NCBI GenBank assembly: GCA_020444545.1
Contig: JAHLKT010000008.1
Span: forward strand, 62,001 to 126,000
From: Desulfarculaceae bacterium
Lineage (GTDB): Bacteria; Desulfobacterota; Desulfarculia; Desulfarculales; Desulfarculaceae
Reading direction: 5' to 3'
DNA length: 64,000 nt
Shown: positions 1 to 8,560 of the stretch, one piece after another
Numbering within the stretch: the first letter of the stretch is position 1
Layout of the letters: each line of letters opens with the position of its first letter
Translations under genes and position numbers: made by a program
Notes under the pieces: model-generated
Databases searched by the model: none
Told to the model about the DNA's origin: nothing
Seen by the model: only the letters and a program-made list of their open reading frames with translations

Positions 1-188
1 AGAAAAGTCGTCTTCCCCGTACCCCAAGGGGAGTCAATTGCCAAAACAAAGGGTTGGGTCACGGTTCGCGCCAACTGGCTCAGCGTCGAAGCAAGCGGTT
101 CCCGACCTAAGTGATCCTCTTCAAAGGAAACCAAATTTTTCTCGGCTTTTGTAAGTAGGCTTTTCACGGAAGAGTCTGTGCTAGCCAT
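1..188 (-). CDS. KAP-family P-loop NTPase, N-terminal part only (runs off the window)
   Basis: The reading frame opens at an ATG at 188 and continues without a stop to the window edge, giving 62 codons. Its last visible residues form a Walker A motif (SPWGTGKTTF) preceded by a short hydrophobic beta strand (FVLAID), the arrangement typical of KAP P-loop NTPases, which are often membrane-linked and found in defence or mobile contexts. A G-rich stretch just upstream can act as ribosome binding site. The gene is clearly AT-richer than its neighbours, which suggests transfer. The KAP assignment rests on the Walker A context alone; another AAA/STAND-type NTPase is possible. Confidence 0.62.
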   Translation of the reverse strand, partial: MASTDSSVKSLLTKAEKNLVSFEEDHLGREPLASTLSQLARTVTQPFVLAIDSPWGTGKTTF

Positions 189-343
189 GTAAGCCCCCCT
201 TCGCTTCTCGACCTGTCAGGTTTCGCTCAGTTCCACCAAATTACACTATTTCTCTAAAAAATTTAAAGCGGCGCGTTCTGGCGAGTCGCGGCCGCCTGCC
301 GGTTATTCTTCCCTTCCTCCCCGGACCCTTCTAAGATGAGTAC

Positions 344-2329
344 ATGGAAGGCGTGCTGCTCAAAGACATCGTGATCATCTACGCCCTGGCCGCCGGGGTG
401 GTCTACCTGTTCCATAAGGTCAAGCTGCCCCCGGTGGTGGGGTTCCTGCTCACCGGCGTGCTGGCCGGTCCCCACGGCTTCGGGCTCATCTCCTCGGTGC
501 ACGAGGTGGAGACCCTGGCCGAGATCGGCATCATCCTCCTGCTGTTCACCATCGGCCTGGAGTTCTCCGCCACCCAGCTAAAACAAATGCGGCGGCCCGC
601 CTTACTCGGCGGCGCGCTCCAGGTGGGGCTCACCGTGGCGGCCAGCGCGGGCGCGGCCCTGGCCCTGGGCGAGACCCCGGGCCAGGCGGTGTTCATCGGC
701 TTCGTGGTGGCCCTGTCCAGCACGGCCATCGTGCTAAAGCTCCTGCAAGACCGCGCCGCCCTGGACGGCCCCAGCGGGCGCACCTCCCTGGGCATCCTCA
801 TCTTCCAGGACGTGGCCGTGGTGGGCATGTTGTTGGCCATGCCCTTTTTGGCCACCGTCCCGGCCGGGGCCCAGCCCATGGGCGAAGTGGGCTGGGAGCT
901 TCTGCTCAAGGGCCTGGCGGCCATGGCCATCATCCTGGTGGGGGCCCGCTGGGTCTTCCCGGGGCTCATGGACCGCATGGCCGCCACCCGCAACCGCGAG
1001 CTGTTCATCATCGCGGTGGTGGTGGTGCTCTTCGGGGTGGCCTGGCTCACCTCCTGGGCAGGGCTGTCGCTCGCCCTGGGCGCGTTTTTGGCCGGGCTCA
1101 TCCTGGCCGGCTCGCGCTATTCCCACCAGGCCATCGGCAGCGTCATCCCCATGCGGGACCTGTTCACCAGCCTGTTCTTCGTCTCCATCGGCATGCTCTT
1201 GGACCTGGGCTTCCTCTTGGCCCATCCCGGCTGGGTGGCCCTGGGCACCGGGCTGGTTATCCTGGGCAAGGGCGTCCTGGCCGGGGGCGCGGCCCTGGCG
1301 CTCCGCCTGCCGCTCCGGGTGGCCTTGGGGGTGGGGCTCACCCTGGCCCAGGTGGGCGAGTTCTCCTTTGTCCTGGCCCGGGGGGGCATCAAGCTGGGAC
1401 TCTTATCGGCCAACGCCTACCAGCTCATGCTGGACGTGGCGGTCCTCACCATGGCCCTGACCCCGGCCATGGTCTGGCTGGGCCAGCGCCTGGCCCGGCG
1501 CACCCCTCTGCTCACCCGCCTACACCACGGCGGCCGGGCCGAGGCTCAGGCCCAGGAGCACGGGGTGCCCGAGATGGTGGGCCACGTCATCGTGGTGGGC
1601 TACGGCATCAATGGCCAGAACGTGACCCGCGCGGCCCGCTCGGCGGGCATCCCCTACGTGGTGGTGGAGATGAACTCCTCCACGGTGAACCGCGAGGAGG
1701 CCAAGGGCGAACCCATCATCTTCGGCGACGCCATGAACCACGCGGTGCTGGAGCACGCGGGGCTCTCCAAGGCGCGGGTGCTGGTGGTGGCCATCGCCGA
1801 CCCGGTGGCCGCCCGCCACATCGTGGCCACGGCCAAGGACCTGAACCCGGCCCTGTACGTCATCGCGCGCACCCGCTTCTTGCAGGAGATGGAGGCGCTC
1901 TACGAGCTGGGGGCCGACGAGGTGGTGCCCGAGGAATACGAAACCGCGGTGGAGATCTTCGCGCGGGTGCTCAGACGCTTTCTGGTGCCCCAGGACGAGA
2001 TCGAGCGCCAGGTGGCCGCGCTACGGGCCGAGGGCTACGAGATGCTGCGCACCCTGGCCACCCCCGGCGGGGCCCAGCAGGAGATCTGCCGCATGATCCC
2101 GGACGTGAACATCGCCACCTTGCAGGTGAACCCCGGCGCGGTCAGCGTGGGCCGCTCCATCGCCGAGCTGGCCATGAGGCAGCGCCACGGGGTCACCGTC
2201 CTGGCGGTGCGCCACGGCGACGAGACCGTGGCCAACCCCCCGGCCGCCACGGTTCTGAACGAGGGCGACTACCTGGTGCTCCTGGCCGATCCCGAAGCCT
2301 TGGAAGGGGTGCGGGCGCTGTTTAGATAG
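344..2329 (+). CDS. Kef-type (CPA2) cation/proton antiporter with RCK domains
   Basis: A 661-residue inner-membrane antiporter of the monovalent cation:proton antiporter-2 family. The first ~385 residues form about twelve hydrophobic segments, including the family signature around residues 60-75 (IGIILLLFTIGLEFS). A TrkA-N/RCK nucleotide-binding domain starts near residue 415 with the Rossmann motif VIVVGYGINGQN, and a TrkA-C domain occupies about 575-661. Length and order match KefB/KefC/YbaL proteins, which exchange K+ or Na+ for protons under control of NAD(H) or glutathione adducts. The ion is not readable from sequence. No strong ribosome site precedes the ATG. The gene is monocistronic and convergent with higBA. 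Confidence 0.9.
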   Translation: MEGVLLKDIVIIYALAAGVVYLFHKVKLPPVVGFLLTGVLAGPHGFGLISSVHEVETLAEIGIILLLFTIGLEFSATQLKQMRRPALLGGALQVGLTVAASAGAALALGETPGQAVFIGFVVALSSTAIVLKLLQDRAALDGPSGRTSLGILIFQDVAVVGMLLAMPFLATVPAGAQPMGEVGWELLLKGLAAMAIILVGARWVFPGLMDRMAATRNRELFIIAVVVVLFGVAWLTSWAGLSLALGAFLAGLILAGSRYSHQAIGSVIPMRDLFTSLFFVSIGMLLDLGFLLAHPGWVALGTGLVILGKGVLAGGAALALRLPLRVALGVGLTLAQVGEFSFVLARGGIKLGLLSANAYQLMLDVAVLTMALTPAMVWLGQRLARRTPLLTRLHHGGRAEAQAQEHGVPEMVGHVIVVGYGINGQNVTRAARSAGIPYVVVEMNSSTVNREEAKGEPIIFGDAMNHAVLEHAGLSKARVLVVAIADPVAARHIVATAKDLNPALYVIARTRFLQEMEALYELGADEVVPEEYETAVEIFARVLRRFLVPQDEIERQVAALRAEGYEMLRTLATPGGAQQEICRMIPDVNIATLQVNPGAVSVGRSIAELAMRQRHGVTVLAVRHGDETVANPPAATVLNEGDYLVLLADPEALEGVRALFR

Positions 2330-2342
2330 GAGTTGGTCGGGC

Positions 2343-2657
2343 CTAGCCGCCGGCCGAGCTGCCCGAACCCCGCAGGGGCTTGACGCTGTCCCAGTCGCTA
2401 CGGGAGCGTTGGGCCAGCCACAGGTCGTGATTCTTCTGCAAATTCAGCCAAAAGTCCGGGGTGGTATCCAGGGCGATGGAGAGCAGCATGGCCATCTCCG
2501 GGCTGACCCCCGCCCGTTGGTTGACGATCATGGAGATGGTCTTGCGCGATACCCCCACCGCCTCGGCCAGCTCGGTGTTGGAGATGCCCAGCGGTTCCAG
2601 ATAGCGGCGCTTGAGGATGCCCCCGGGGTGGCTGGGCTGGCGCTTACGTATACGCAT
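2343..2657 (-). CDS. higA: HigA-type antitoxin, XRE-family HTH
   Basis: A 104-residue protein starting [13 protein letters not shown], the usual opening of HigA antitoxins (HPGxxL), followed by a helix-turn-helix of the XRE class at about residues 28-75 ([19 protein letters not shown]). It should bind and neutralise the HigB toxin encoded immediately upstream and repress the pair. The start at 2657 is chosen because AAGGAGA lies just upstream; a longer in-frame extension would run through the toxin gene's end. It follows higB by 13 nt, giving the toxin-first order usual for higBA. Confidence 0.88.
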   Translation of the reverse strand: MRIRKRQPSHPGGILKRRYLEPLGISNTELAEAVGVSRKTISMIVNQRAGVSPEMAMLLSIALDTTPDFWLNLQKNHDLWLAQRSRSDWDSVKPLRGSGSSAGG

Positions 2658-2670
2658 GGGCTCGTCTCCT

Positions 2671-2949
2671 TTAGTGGGGTTGCTGGTAGTCGACATCATA
2701 GGCGTTGCCGTTTTCAAACCGGAAAATCACCCGCCAGGGCCCGTTGACGTCCACCGACCAGAATCCCGCCTCCTTGGGGTGCCAGGGGTGCAGGCGCAAA
2801 CCCGGCGCGTCCATGTCCTCCACCACAACCGCCGCGTCCAACATGTCCAGAATGTCGCCCAGCTTGGCCGCGTGCTTGGGTTGTATGCCCTTTTTGCTGC
2901 CTTCGTAGAAAAAAGTTTCCAAACCCTTATGGGCAAAACCTTTAATCAA
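2671..2949 (-). CDS. higB: HigB-type toxin, RelE superfamily mRNA interferase
   Basis: A 92-residue protein beginning (TTG) [14 protein letters not shown] and ending with the HigB signature [19 protein letters not shown]. Family members cleave mRNA on the ribosome. The TTG at 2949 is preferred because it gives the family length of about 92 residues and the correct first strand. An in-frame ATG further upstream would add residues encoded across the operator palindrome, which is unlikely. A GGGGGG run lies just upstream as ribosome site. It forms a two-gene operon with higA. The rare start codon fits low toxin translation. Confidence 0.85.
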   Translation of the reverse strand: MIKGFAHKGLETFFYEGSKKGIQPKHAAKLGDILDMLDAAVVVEDMDAPGLRLHPWHPKEAGFWSVDVNGPWRVIFRFENGNAYDVDYQQPH

Positions 2950-2971
2950 TACGGACCCCCCAGCGCATTTA

Positions 2972-2992
2972 GTGTAACCACACAGGTTACAC
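2972..2992. promoter_or_regulatory. HigA operator: perfect 8-bp inverted repeat
   Basis: GTGTAACC and GGTTACAC form a perfect inverted repeat separated by 5 bp, placed 23 bp upstream of the higB start. HigA-family antitoxins autoregulate by binding palindromes at the operon promoter, so this is the probable operator. Confidence 0.65.
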
Positions 2993-3047
2993 ATGTCAAC
3001 CGGCTAAATTTTGCATTGAAAGCCAAGGCTGGCGAGTCGCCCCAGCC

Positions 3048-3695
3048 TTAAACCATCCCCAGCCTCGCCGCCGTTGCCGCCGCCGTCACCCTATCTTCCA
3101 CCCCCAGCTTTTCAAAAATATGGGTGACGTGGGTCTTGATGGTGTGGGGGCTGAGGCCCAGGACGCGGGCGATCTCGGGGTTACTAAAGCCCTGGGCCAG
3201 CAGGGAGAGCACCTGGCGCTGGCGGGAGGTGAGGCCCTCTGCGGGCAGGGGGGCCAGGCCATCGCCCACCGCGTTTTCCAGGCGGCCCAGATAGCGCTCC
3301 AAGCGGGCCTGGTCCTGCTTTTGGCCGGTGATGGCAAATCCCAGCTTGACCACGTAGCGGACCTGGCCGTCCGGCCCGGTGATGGGCCAGGAGTGCACCC
3401 GCCGCCATTCGTGGCCGCGCTGGGGCAGGGGGATCAGCTTCTCGCGCACCGCCGGGCGGTTGCTCTCGAAAGTTTGGCTGATGGGGCAGTCCGGGCAAGG
3501 GCCCGAGCGGTGGAAAAAGGCTTCGTAACACACCCGGCCCACCAGGTTCTCGGGACCCCAGACGTGGGCCTCGCTGCCGAAGGTGTTGCACCACACCACC
3601 CGGTAGTCGCGGTCCAGCACCTGCACCGGATCGTCGATGCTGTCAAATATGGCCTGGGTGAAGCCGTCCATCGCCATATCCGCCTGGGCGGGCAT
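3048..3695 (-). CDS. PAS domain-LuxR family transcriptional regulator
   Basis: A 215-residue one-component regulator. A PAS domain covers residues ~10-125 and carries the CYEAFFHRSGPCPDCP motif; this Cys/His pattern is common in deltaproteobacterial PAS sensors and could hold a metal or respond to redox, though that is not shown here. A LuxR-type helix-turn-helix covers ~155-215 (LTSRQRQVLSLLAQGFSNPEI, then SPHTIKTHVTHIFEKL). There is no receiver domain. It lies divergent from the outer-membrane protein gene at 3992, a possible target. A TTGACA promoter lies upstream. Confidence 0.85.
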   Translation of the reverse strand: MPAQADMAMDGFTQAIFDSIDDPVQVLDRDYRVVWCNTFGSEAHVWGPENLVGRVCYEAFFHRSGPCPDCPISQTFESNRPAVREKLIPLPQRGHEWRRVHSWPITGPDGQVRYVVKLGFAITGQKQDQARLERYLGRLENAVGDGLAPLPAEGLTSRQRQVLSLLAQGFSNPEIARVLGLSPHTIKTHVTHIFEKLGVEDRVTAAATAARLGMV

Positions 3696-3742
3696 GATCG
3701 TCCTCCGCTTGGCCTTCCCCGCCGGGCGCGGGGTTGATTACA

Positions 3743-3770
3743 ATCATGTCACGCCGGGCGCGCATGTCAA
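3743..3770 (-). promoter_or_regulatory. Sigma-70-type promoter for the PAS-LuxR gene
   Basis: On the minus strand a perfect -35 TTGACA (3765-3770) is followed after 16 bp by CATGAT (3743-3748), about 50 bp before the ATG at 3695. The -10 box matches 4 of 6 positions. Confidence 0.45.
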
Positions 3771-3991
3771 GCCCATGCCGGAGCCGCCCGGACGGGTGCA
3801 CTCAGCGGCCCGGTTCCGCCCCGCGCCCACCCCTGGCCAGCAGACCGAAATGCGGCCAAACACTACAAAATGTTGTGGTGCTTGCGGTTTGAGTTGTGCT
3901 ATCTAGGGTGAGAAGGCGTGTCCGCCGTCACGGGTTAATTTAGGCTTGGAGTGCACCGGCGGCATGGGCGGCACCCTCGGGAGGAAACGGC

Positions 3992-4825
3992 ATGGCCAAG
4001 AAAATCCTGCTCATCGCCCTGGCTCTCATCCTGTTGGGCGCGGCTCCGGCCGCCGCCGCCGAGATGGGCAGCTCCTACTACTTCATCAAAAAGGGCATGT
4101 TCGAGATCGGCTTGCAGGGTGGCTATGCCAACTCCACCAAGATGAAGGACACCACTCTGACCTCCCACGGCACCGGGGGCAACATCCTCGCGCCCAAGAG
4201 CGACGTGGAGGTAAAGCAGGACACCACCATAGGCGCGATCATCACCTACGGGGTCATCGACCGCATCAACGTGTGGGCCGAGCTGGGCACCACCCTGGAC
4301 GGCCGCCTGAGCGGCGCGGTGCAGGTGCCGGGCTACGGCACCTACCAGGTGGAGAGCACCCTGGGCGGGGTCTTCTCCTGGGCCTTCGGCGTCAAAGGGC
4401 AGATATATCAGCAAAAGAAGAAAAAGGGCTTCGGCGTGGCGGCCAGCCTGCGCTACTACCGCTACGACGACCGTTCGGCCGACTCCTGGACCGTCACCGG
4501 CGGCGACGTAAGCACCGCCGGGCTTTCCACCGACACCAAGTACAGCTATTGGCAGGCCGATGCCACCGTGAGCGCCTACTGGCTGTTCAAGAGCTGGGTG
4601 CCCTACGTGGGCATGAAGTACTCCTACGCCGAGGGGAGCCTCACCGGCAACTGGCGGCTTTCCCAGGACAACCGGGGCAGCGTGGACACCACCTACGAGC
4701 CCGAGATGGAGCTGGGCTTCTTCGCGGGCGTGGACTTCTTCCTGGGCAAGAACTGGCGCCTCAACGTGCAAGGCAACTTCTACAACACCACCGCCCTGTA
4801 CGTGGGCGGCAGCTACATCTTCTAA
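3992..4825 (+). CDS. Outer-membrane beta-barrel protein
   Basis: A 277-residue exported protein with a clear Sec signal peptide (MAKKILLIALALILLGAAPAAAA, cleavage near residue 23). The mature part alternates polar and hydrophobic residues as in small porin-like barrels, is rich in Gly/Tyr/Trp/Ser, and ends in YVGGSYIF, with the C-terminal Phe that BAM recognises. No particular OMP family could be named. A strong GGAGG lies 8-10 nt before the ATG. It sits alone between the divergent PAS-LuxR regulator and the radical SAM gene. The cargo or role is unknown. Confidence 0.75.
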   Translation: MAKKILLIALALILLGAAPAAAAEMGSSYYFIKKGMFEIGLQGGYANSTKMKDTTLTSHGTGGNILAPKSDVEVKQDTTIGAIITYGVIDRINVWAELGTTLDGRLSGAVQVPGYGTYQVESTLGGVFSWAFGVKGQIYQQKKKKGFGVAASLRYYRYDDRSADSWTVTGGDVSTAGLSTDTKYSYWQADATVSAYWLFKSWVPYVGMKYSYAEGSLTGNWRLSQDNRGSVDTTYEPEMELGFFAGVDFFLGKNWRLNVQGNFYNTTALYVGGSYIF

Positions 4826-4911
4826 CCATCCGGCCAATTGATGAGCAAAACGTCACCGGCGGGGCCAGGGCCGTTGCTTGGCCTGGCCGCCCGGCCGTGG
4901 CAGGATAAGCC

Positions 4912-6243
4912 ATGCCCGACGTAGTGCTCATAAACCCGTCCTGGGGCGGCGCGGTATCCAAGCGGGGCAACCGCTACAACCGGCGCTGGCCTCCCCTGGA
5001 TTTGCTGAACCTGGCCGCCATCCTCCGGGCCCAGGGGGCCACGGTGGAGCTGATCGACGCCCGCGCGGTGCCCACCTCGCCCTCGGTGATCAAGGCCCTG
5101 GCCGCCCGGGCCGACACCGCTTTCATCACCTCCAGCCCCCTGGACCGCTGGCAATGCCCCAACCTGGAGTTGGCCGCCTTTGATGAGCTGGCCCAGAGCC
5201 TGAACCACCCCGGCCTGGTGGTGCTGGGGGTGCACGGCACCGTGAGCCCCAAGGAAGTGCTGGAGGCCACCGGGGCCTGGGCCCTGGTGCGCGGCGAGCC
5301 CGAGACCGCCGCCGCCGCCCTGGCCGCGGGCCAATCGCGCGCCGGCACCCCGGGCGCGGCCTGGCTGGCGGGTGGCGAGCTCAGGCTCGGCCCCGAGCCC
5401 CAGCCGGTGGACCTGGCCGCCTTGTCGATGCCCGCCTTTGACCTGGCCCCGCCCGCGCTCTATGAGTACGAGGTGCTGGGCCCGGACTTCGCGCTCATCG
5501 AGAGCAGCCGGGGCTGCCCCTTTTCCTGCCGCTTTTGTCTAAAGGAAATGTACGGGCCGGGCATGCGCTACAAGGCCCTGGAGCGGGTGTTGGCCGAGGT
5601 GGAGGCGGTGGCCCGCCTGGGGGCCAAAAACTTCTACTTCATGGACCTGGAGCTCACGGCCAACCGCTCCCGCGCCCTGGAGCTGTGCGCCGCGCTGGCC
5701 GAGCTCAACCACGGCATGGCCTGGTGCTGCCAGACCCGGGTGGACACGGTGGACCCCGAGGTGCTCTCGGCCCTGGCCAAGGCGGGCTGCCGCCTGGTGC
5801 ACTACGGCGTCGAGTCGGGCTCCCTGCCGGTCCTCCAGCGCCTGGGCAAGAAGATCACGCCGGATCAGGTGCGCACCGCCGTGGCCCGGACCGTGGAGGC
5901 GGGCATGCAGGCGGCCTGCTTTTTCATGCTGGGCTTCCCCGGCGAGACCGACGCCGACCGCGCCGCCACCCTGGCCCTGGCCAAGAGCCTGCCCGCGGGC
6001 ATGGCCTCTTTCCACCTGGCCACCCCCTACCCGGCCACCGGCCTGGCCGCCGACTGCCCCGGCCTGCCCCCTTGGTCCGAGTTCGACAGCGAGCACTTCT
6101 CCCGCGAGGAGCTGGAGGCCTGGCGCAGGAAGGCCTACCTGGGCTTCTACCTCAACCCCAAGCGCATCACCCAGCTGCTCAGCCACGGCGGCCCGCAGCT
6201 CATCAAGCGGGGCGCCAAGCTCTTCACCAACTTCTTGAAGTAA
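4912..6243 (+). CDS. Radical SAM protein with B12-binding-type N-terminal domain
   Basis: A 443-residue protein. Residues ~1-150 form a Rossmann-like cobalamin-binding-type domain of the sort fused to many radical SAM enzymes (VVLINPSWGG, then a region ending in VVLGVHGT). The radical SAM core starts near residue 195 with the cluster motif CPFSCRFC at about 203-210 and continues through GVESG and MLGFPGETDAD. Such class B enzymes methylate or rearrange unreactive carbon in lipids, cofactors or natural products. The DxHxxG motif for base-off B12 is not obvious, so B12 may not be bound. No pathway partner is adjacent; the substrate cannot be assigned. Confidence 0.8.
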   Translation: MPDVVLINPSWGGAVSKRGNRYNRRWPPLDLLNLAAILRAQGATVELIDARAVPTSPSVIKALAARADTAFITSSPLDRWQCPNLELAAFDELAQSLNHPGLVVLGVHGTVSPKEVLEATGAWALVRGEPETAAAALAAGQSRAGTPGAAWLAGGELRLGPEPQPVDLAALSMPAFDLAPPALYEYEVLGPDFALIESSRGCPFSCRFCLKEMYGPGMRYKALERVLAEVEAVARLGAKNFYFMDLELTANRSRALELCAALAELNHGMAWCCQTRVDTVDPEVLSALAKAGCRLVHYGVESGSLPVLQRLGKKITPDQVRTAVARTVEAGMQAACFFMLGFPGETDADRAATLALAKSLPAGMASFHLATPYPATGLAADCPGLPPWSEFDSEHFSREELEAWRRKAYLGFYLNPKRITQLLSHGGPQLIKRGAKLFTNFLK

Positions 6244-6302
6244 ACGGCGGCCGCGCCGACCAGCCCCCCGGCTAAACCAGCAACCTATCAATTAAATTAA
6301 TG

Positions 6303-6334
6303 ATTGTTGGGTTTCGCTTCGCTCTACCCAACAT
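6303..6334. repeat. Short hairpin repeat, copy 1
   Basis: ATTGTTGGGTTTCGCTTCGC continues to CTCTACCCAACATG; TTGGGT pairs with ACCCAA around a loop. The same sequence with one change in the core (CTCTATCCAAC) recurs at 6535-6567, 230 bp downstream. Confidence 0.7.
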
Positions 6335-6534
6335 GGAAGATAAGGCGTTTTTTTGCCGAGGTCACCCAGGGCCGGCATAAGGCCTGAGGCAAATTAGGGG
6401 GGTTCGTTGGCGGGACGGTCTCGCGGACTTGGGCAAGCGGAGGTAGGTTCGACAAAATGTTGGCAGGCCGGCGAGAGGCAGGCCGGGGCGGCGCGGGGAG
6501 ATGCCGGCCCAGAGGCGACCCCGACGAGGTAGGT

Positions 6535-6567
6535 ATTGTTGGGTTTCGCTTCGCTCTATCCAACCTA
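6535..6567. repeat. Short hairpin repeat, copy 2
   Basis: Direct copy of the element at 6303-6334 with a C-to-T change in the second arm, which weakens its pairing. About 25 consecutive core bases are otherwise identical. Confidence 0.7.
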
Positions 6568-6639
6568 GGTTGAGCTAATTCCCTGAAATAGCCGACCAGC
6601 CCCAGCGGCACAGCCAGGGAGCCGCCAGCAAGGCGCCGG

Positions 6640-6700
6640 ACGAGCGAGACCCGCAGGCGTATATGCCAATACGCCGAGGAGGCGAGCGACGCCCGCGACG
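6640..6700. repeat. REP-like palindromic element
   Basis: A GC-rich interval centred on the perfect inverted repeat GGCGTAT/ATACGCC at 6656-6675, flanked by GCGAGCGA-type arms. On the minus strand the core reads CCTCGGCGTATTGG, then CATATACGCCT, very close to the core of the element at 28640-28712. This suggests a dispersed genomic palindromic repeat. Confidence 0.5.
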
Positions 6701-6830
6701 CAGCATAGCCGACCCCAAGCTGGGGCCGCCAAATGGTTTCTGCGGGAGCAACGGTGGTTAGTTGGAGTGCCCTGGTCGCCCGACCTGCTCTGCCAGCAGC
6801 GGCACGCTGCCTGGCGAAGCCGCCGCGCTA

Positions 6831-8510
6831 CTACGGGACTCTGATTAGAACGTAGGTCTTGAGCTCACCCGCCTGCTTGAGCATGTCGCCCCTGACCAGC
6901 GCCTTCATCTTGCTGGGGAAGGGGCCGATGAGCAGGCGGTGCCACTTGCCGCTGTTGGGCGAGCGCCAGGCCCAGACCCGGGCCGGGTGCCCCTTGGAGG
7001 CCCACTGGTCGCGGGCGGTGAGGGCCAGCTTGGCCTTGCGGTTGGAGGCGAGCTGCAAGTACCAGCCCCGGGGCGGGCGGCCCATGTCCGCGCCCGCTGG
7101 GACGGGCGGCGCGTCCGAGACCTTGGGGGCCGGGGTGGCCGCTGAGGCCTTGGCCGCCGGGGCGGCCGGGGGAGTGGCCGAAACCTTGGGCGCGGACTTT
7201 GCCTTGGGAGCCGGCTTCGGCTCGGGCTTGAGCTCGGGTTTGGGAGCAGGCGCGGCCTCGGCCTGAGCCATGGGGGCTGGTTTGGGCTCCGGTTGGGGCG
7301 TGGGCTCCATCTTGGGTTCGGGCTTGGGTTCCGGCTTTGCTTCCGGCTGAGGGGCCGGCGCGGGCTTCAGCTTGGGCGCTGGTGTGGGCACCGGTTTGGG
7401 TGCGGGCTTCGGCTCCGGCTTGGGGGCCGGTTGGGGCTTGGCCTTGGGCCGCGTCGGGGGCGCGGGCGGGGCCGGGGGCGCGGGGGCCGGAAACGCGCCG
7501 TTCTTGGCCAGGCGGTCCACCTGGCCGGATTTGAGGGCCAACAGGCTCACCAGCATCCGGTCCTTCACCGCCGAGGAGCCGGGGTCCAGACGGGCGGCGT
7601 GGTGGAAGCTCACCACCGCCGCGCTATGGTCGCCCCGCGCCTGCTGCACCTGGCCCAGGGTGTCCCACACCGCCGGGTTGTCGGGCGCGAGCCGGGCGGC
7701 CCGCTTGGCCAGGGCCAGGGCCTGGTCCAGGTCGCCCTTTTGGTGCACCAGGGCCCAGGCCAGGTTGTTCATGAACACCGGATCGTCGGGCGCGGCGGAC
7801 AGGGCCCGGCGGTAGAGCACCACCGCCTGGTCGTTCTGGCCCATGGAAGCCAACAGGGTGGCCTTGTCATTGAGCACCGCCGGGTCGTCCGGGGTCCACT
7901 CCAGGGCGCGGTCATAGTCCTTCAGCGCCCCGGCCTTGTCGCCCAGGCCCAGGCGGCACAGGGCCATCAGGTGCCAGGAGGCCGAGGCCGCCGGGTGCAG
8001 CTCCAGGTCCAGCTTGAGCTGCTCGATGGCCTGTTTGTACTTGCCTTGCCCGTAGAGCTTCTTGGCCTGGCGGCGGAAAGCGTCGCTGGTCAGCATGGCC
8101 AGGGCGCTGCCCTTGTTCAGGGCAAAGGGGCGGCTGACCTGGCCCAAACGGAGGCCGCCCACCGCCGAGCTCATGGCCGGGGGAAGCTGGGCCCGGGGCA
8201 GGCAGTCGGCCTGGGTGGTGGCGTAGCCTTTGTTGTTGCGCACCATGTTCAGGGCCACGGTCTGGAAGGGCTGCCCCTGCTTGAGTAGCTCCCGGGCCTC
8301 TTTCATCAGGGTGTGGTTGTCGGTCCAGAACACCCACAGGCACACCCGCTCCGCCGGTCCCGGCGGGGTGGCGGGCAACAGGCCGGTGGCCGTGGCCTTG
8401 GGCGGCGGGGGGCTGTCCGCGGCCTTGTCGGCCGGGGCCGAGGCGCAGGCCGGGGCCAGGAACAGGGCCAGGGCCAAGGCCCAAGCGGCTATGCGGGTGA
8501 ATGCGCGCAT
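6831..8510 (-). CDS. TPR-SPOR envelope protein with PPIase-like N-terminal region
   Basis: A 559-residue exported protein. The signal peptide spans ~1-24 (MRAFTRIAAWALALALFLAP, then AC at a weak lipobox). Residues ~45-130 resemble a parvulin-type peptidyl-prolyl isomerase (GQPFQTVALNMVRN, later GLRLGQVSRPFALNKG), but the usual catalytic residues are not evident. Several TPR units follow at ~135-290, then a very Pro/Lys/Ala-rich linker (~310-460, KPEPKPAPKP-like repeats). A SPOR peptidoglycan-binding domain ends the protein (~480-559, GWYLQLASNRKAKLA). The start at 8510 gives the signal peptide; the longer frame reads into plsC in another phase. A scaffold role at the septal or denuded peptidoglycan is likely. 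Confidence 0.8.
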   Translation of the reverse strand: MRAFTRIAAWALALALFLAPACASAPADKAADSPPPPKATATGLLPATPPGPAERVCLWVFWTDNHTLMKEARELLKQGQPFQTVALNMVRNNKGYATTQADCLPRAQLPPAMSSAVGGLRLGQVSRPFALNKGSALAMLTSDAFRRQAKKLYGQGKYKQAIEQLKLDLELHPAASASWHLMALCRLGLGDKAGALKDYDRALEWTPDDPAVLNDKATLLASMGQNDQAVVLYRRALSAAPDDPVFMNNLAWALVHQKGDLDQALALAKRAARLAPDNPAVWDTLGQVQQARGDHSAAVVSFHHAARLDPGSSAVKDRMLVSLLALKSGQVDRLAKNGAFPAPAPPAPPAPPTRPKAKPQPAPKPEPKPAPKPVPTPAPKLKPAPAPQPEAKPEPKPEPKMEPTPQPEPKPAPMAQAEAAPAPKPELKPEPKPAPKAKSAPKVSATPPAAPAAKASAATPAPKVSDAPPVPAGADMGRPPRGWYLQLASNRKAKLALTARDQWASKGHPARVWAWRSPNSGKWHRLLIGPFPSKMKALVRGDMLKQAGELKTYVLIRVP

Positions 8511-8560
8511 GAATCGGATTATAGGGGCTGGGGCCCGCCCGTGGCAACGGCGGGGAAAGC

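Larger units (their letters stand above)
6244..6830. other. Long non-coding gap with repeats
   Basis: No convincing gene is seen in these 587 bp between the radical SAM gene and the convergent TPR/SPOR gene. It contains two copies of a ~32-bp hairpin repeat and a larger GC-rich palindromic element (listed separately). The one ORF on the minus strand lacks a ribosome site and family features. Confidence 0.6.

Noticed and set aside
6324-6611. 95-residue minus-strand frame in the 6.2-6.8 kb gap
   Set aside because: No ribosome site or recognisable fold, and it runs through the two copies of the hairpin repeat.
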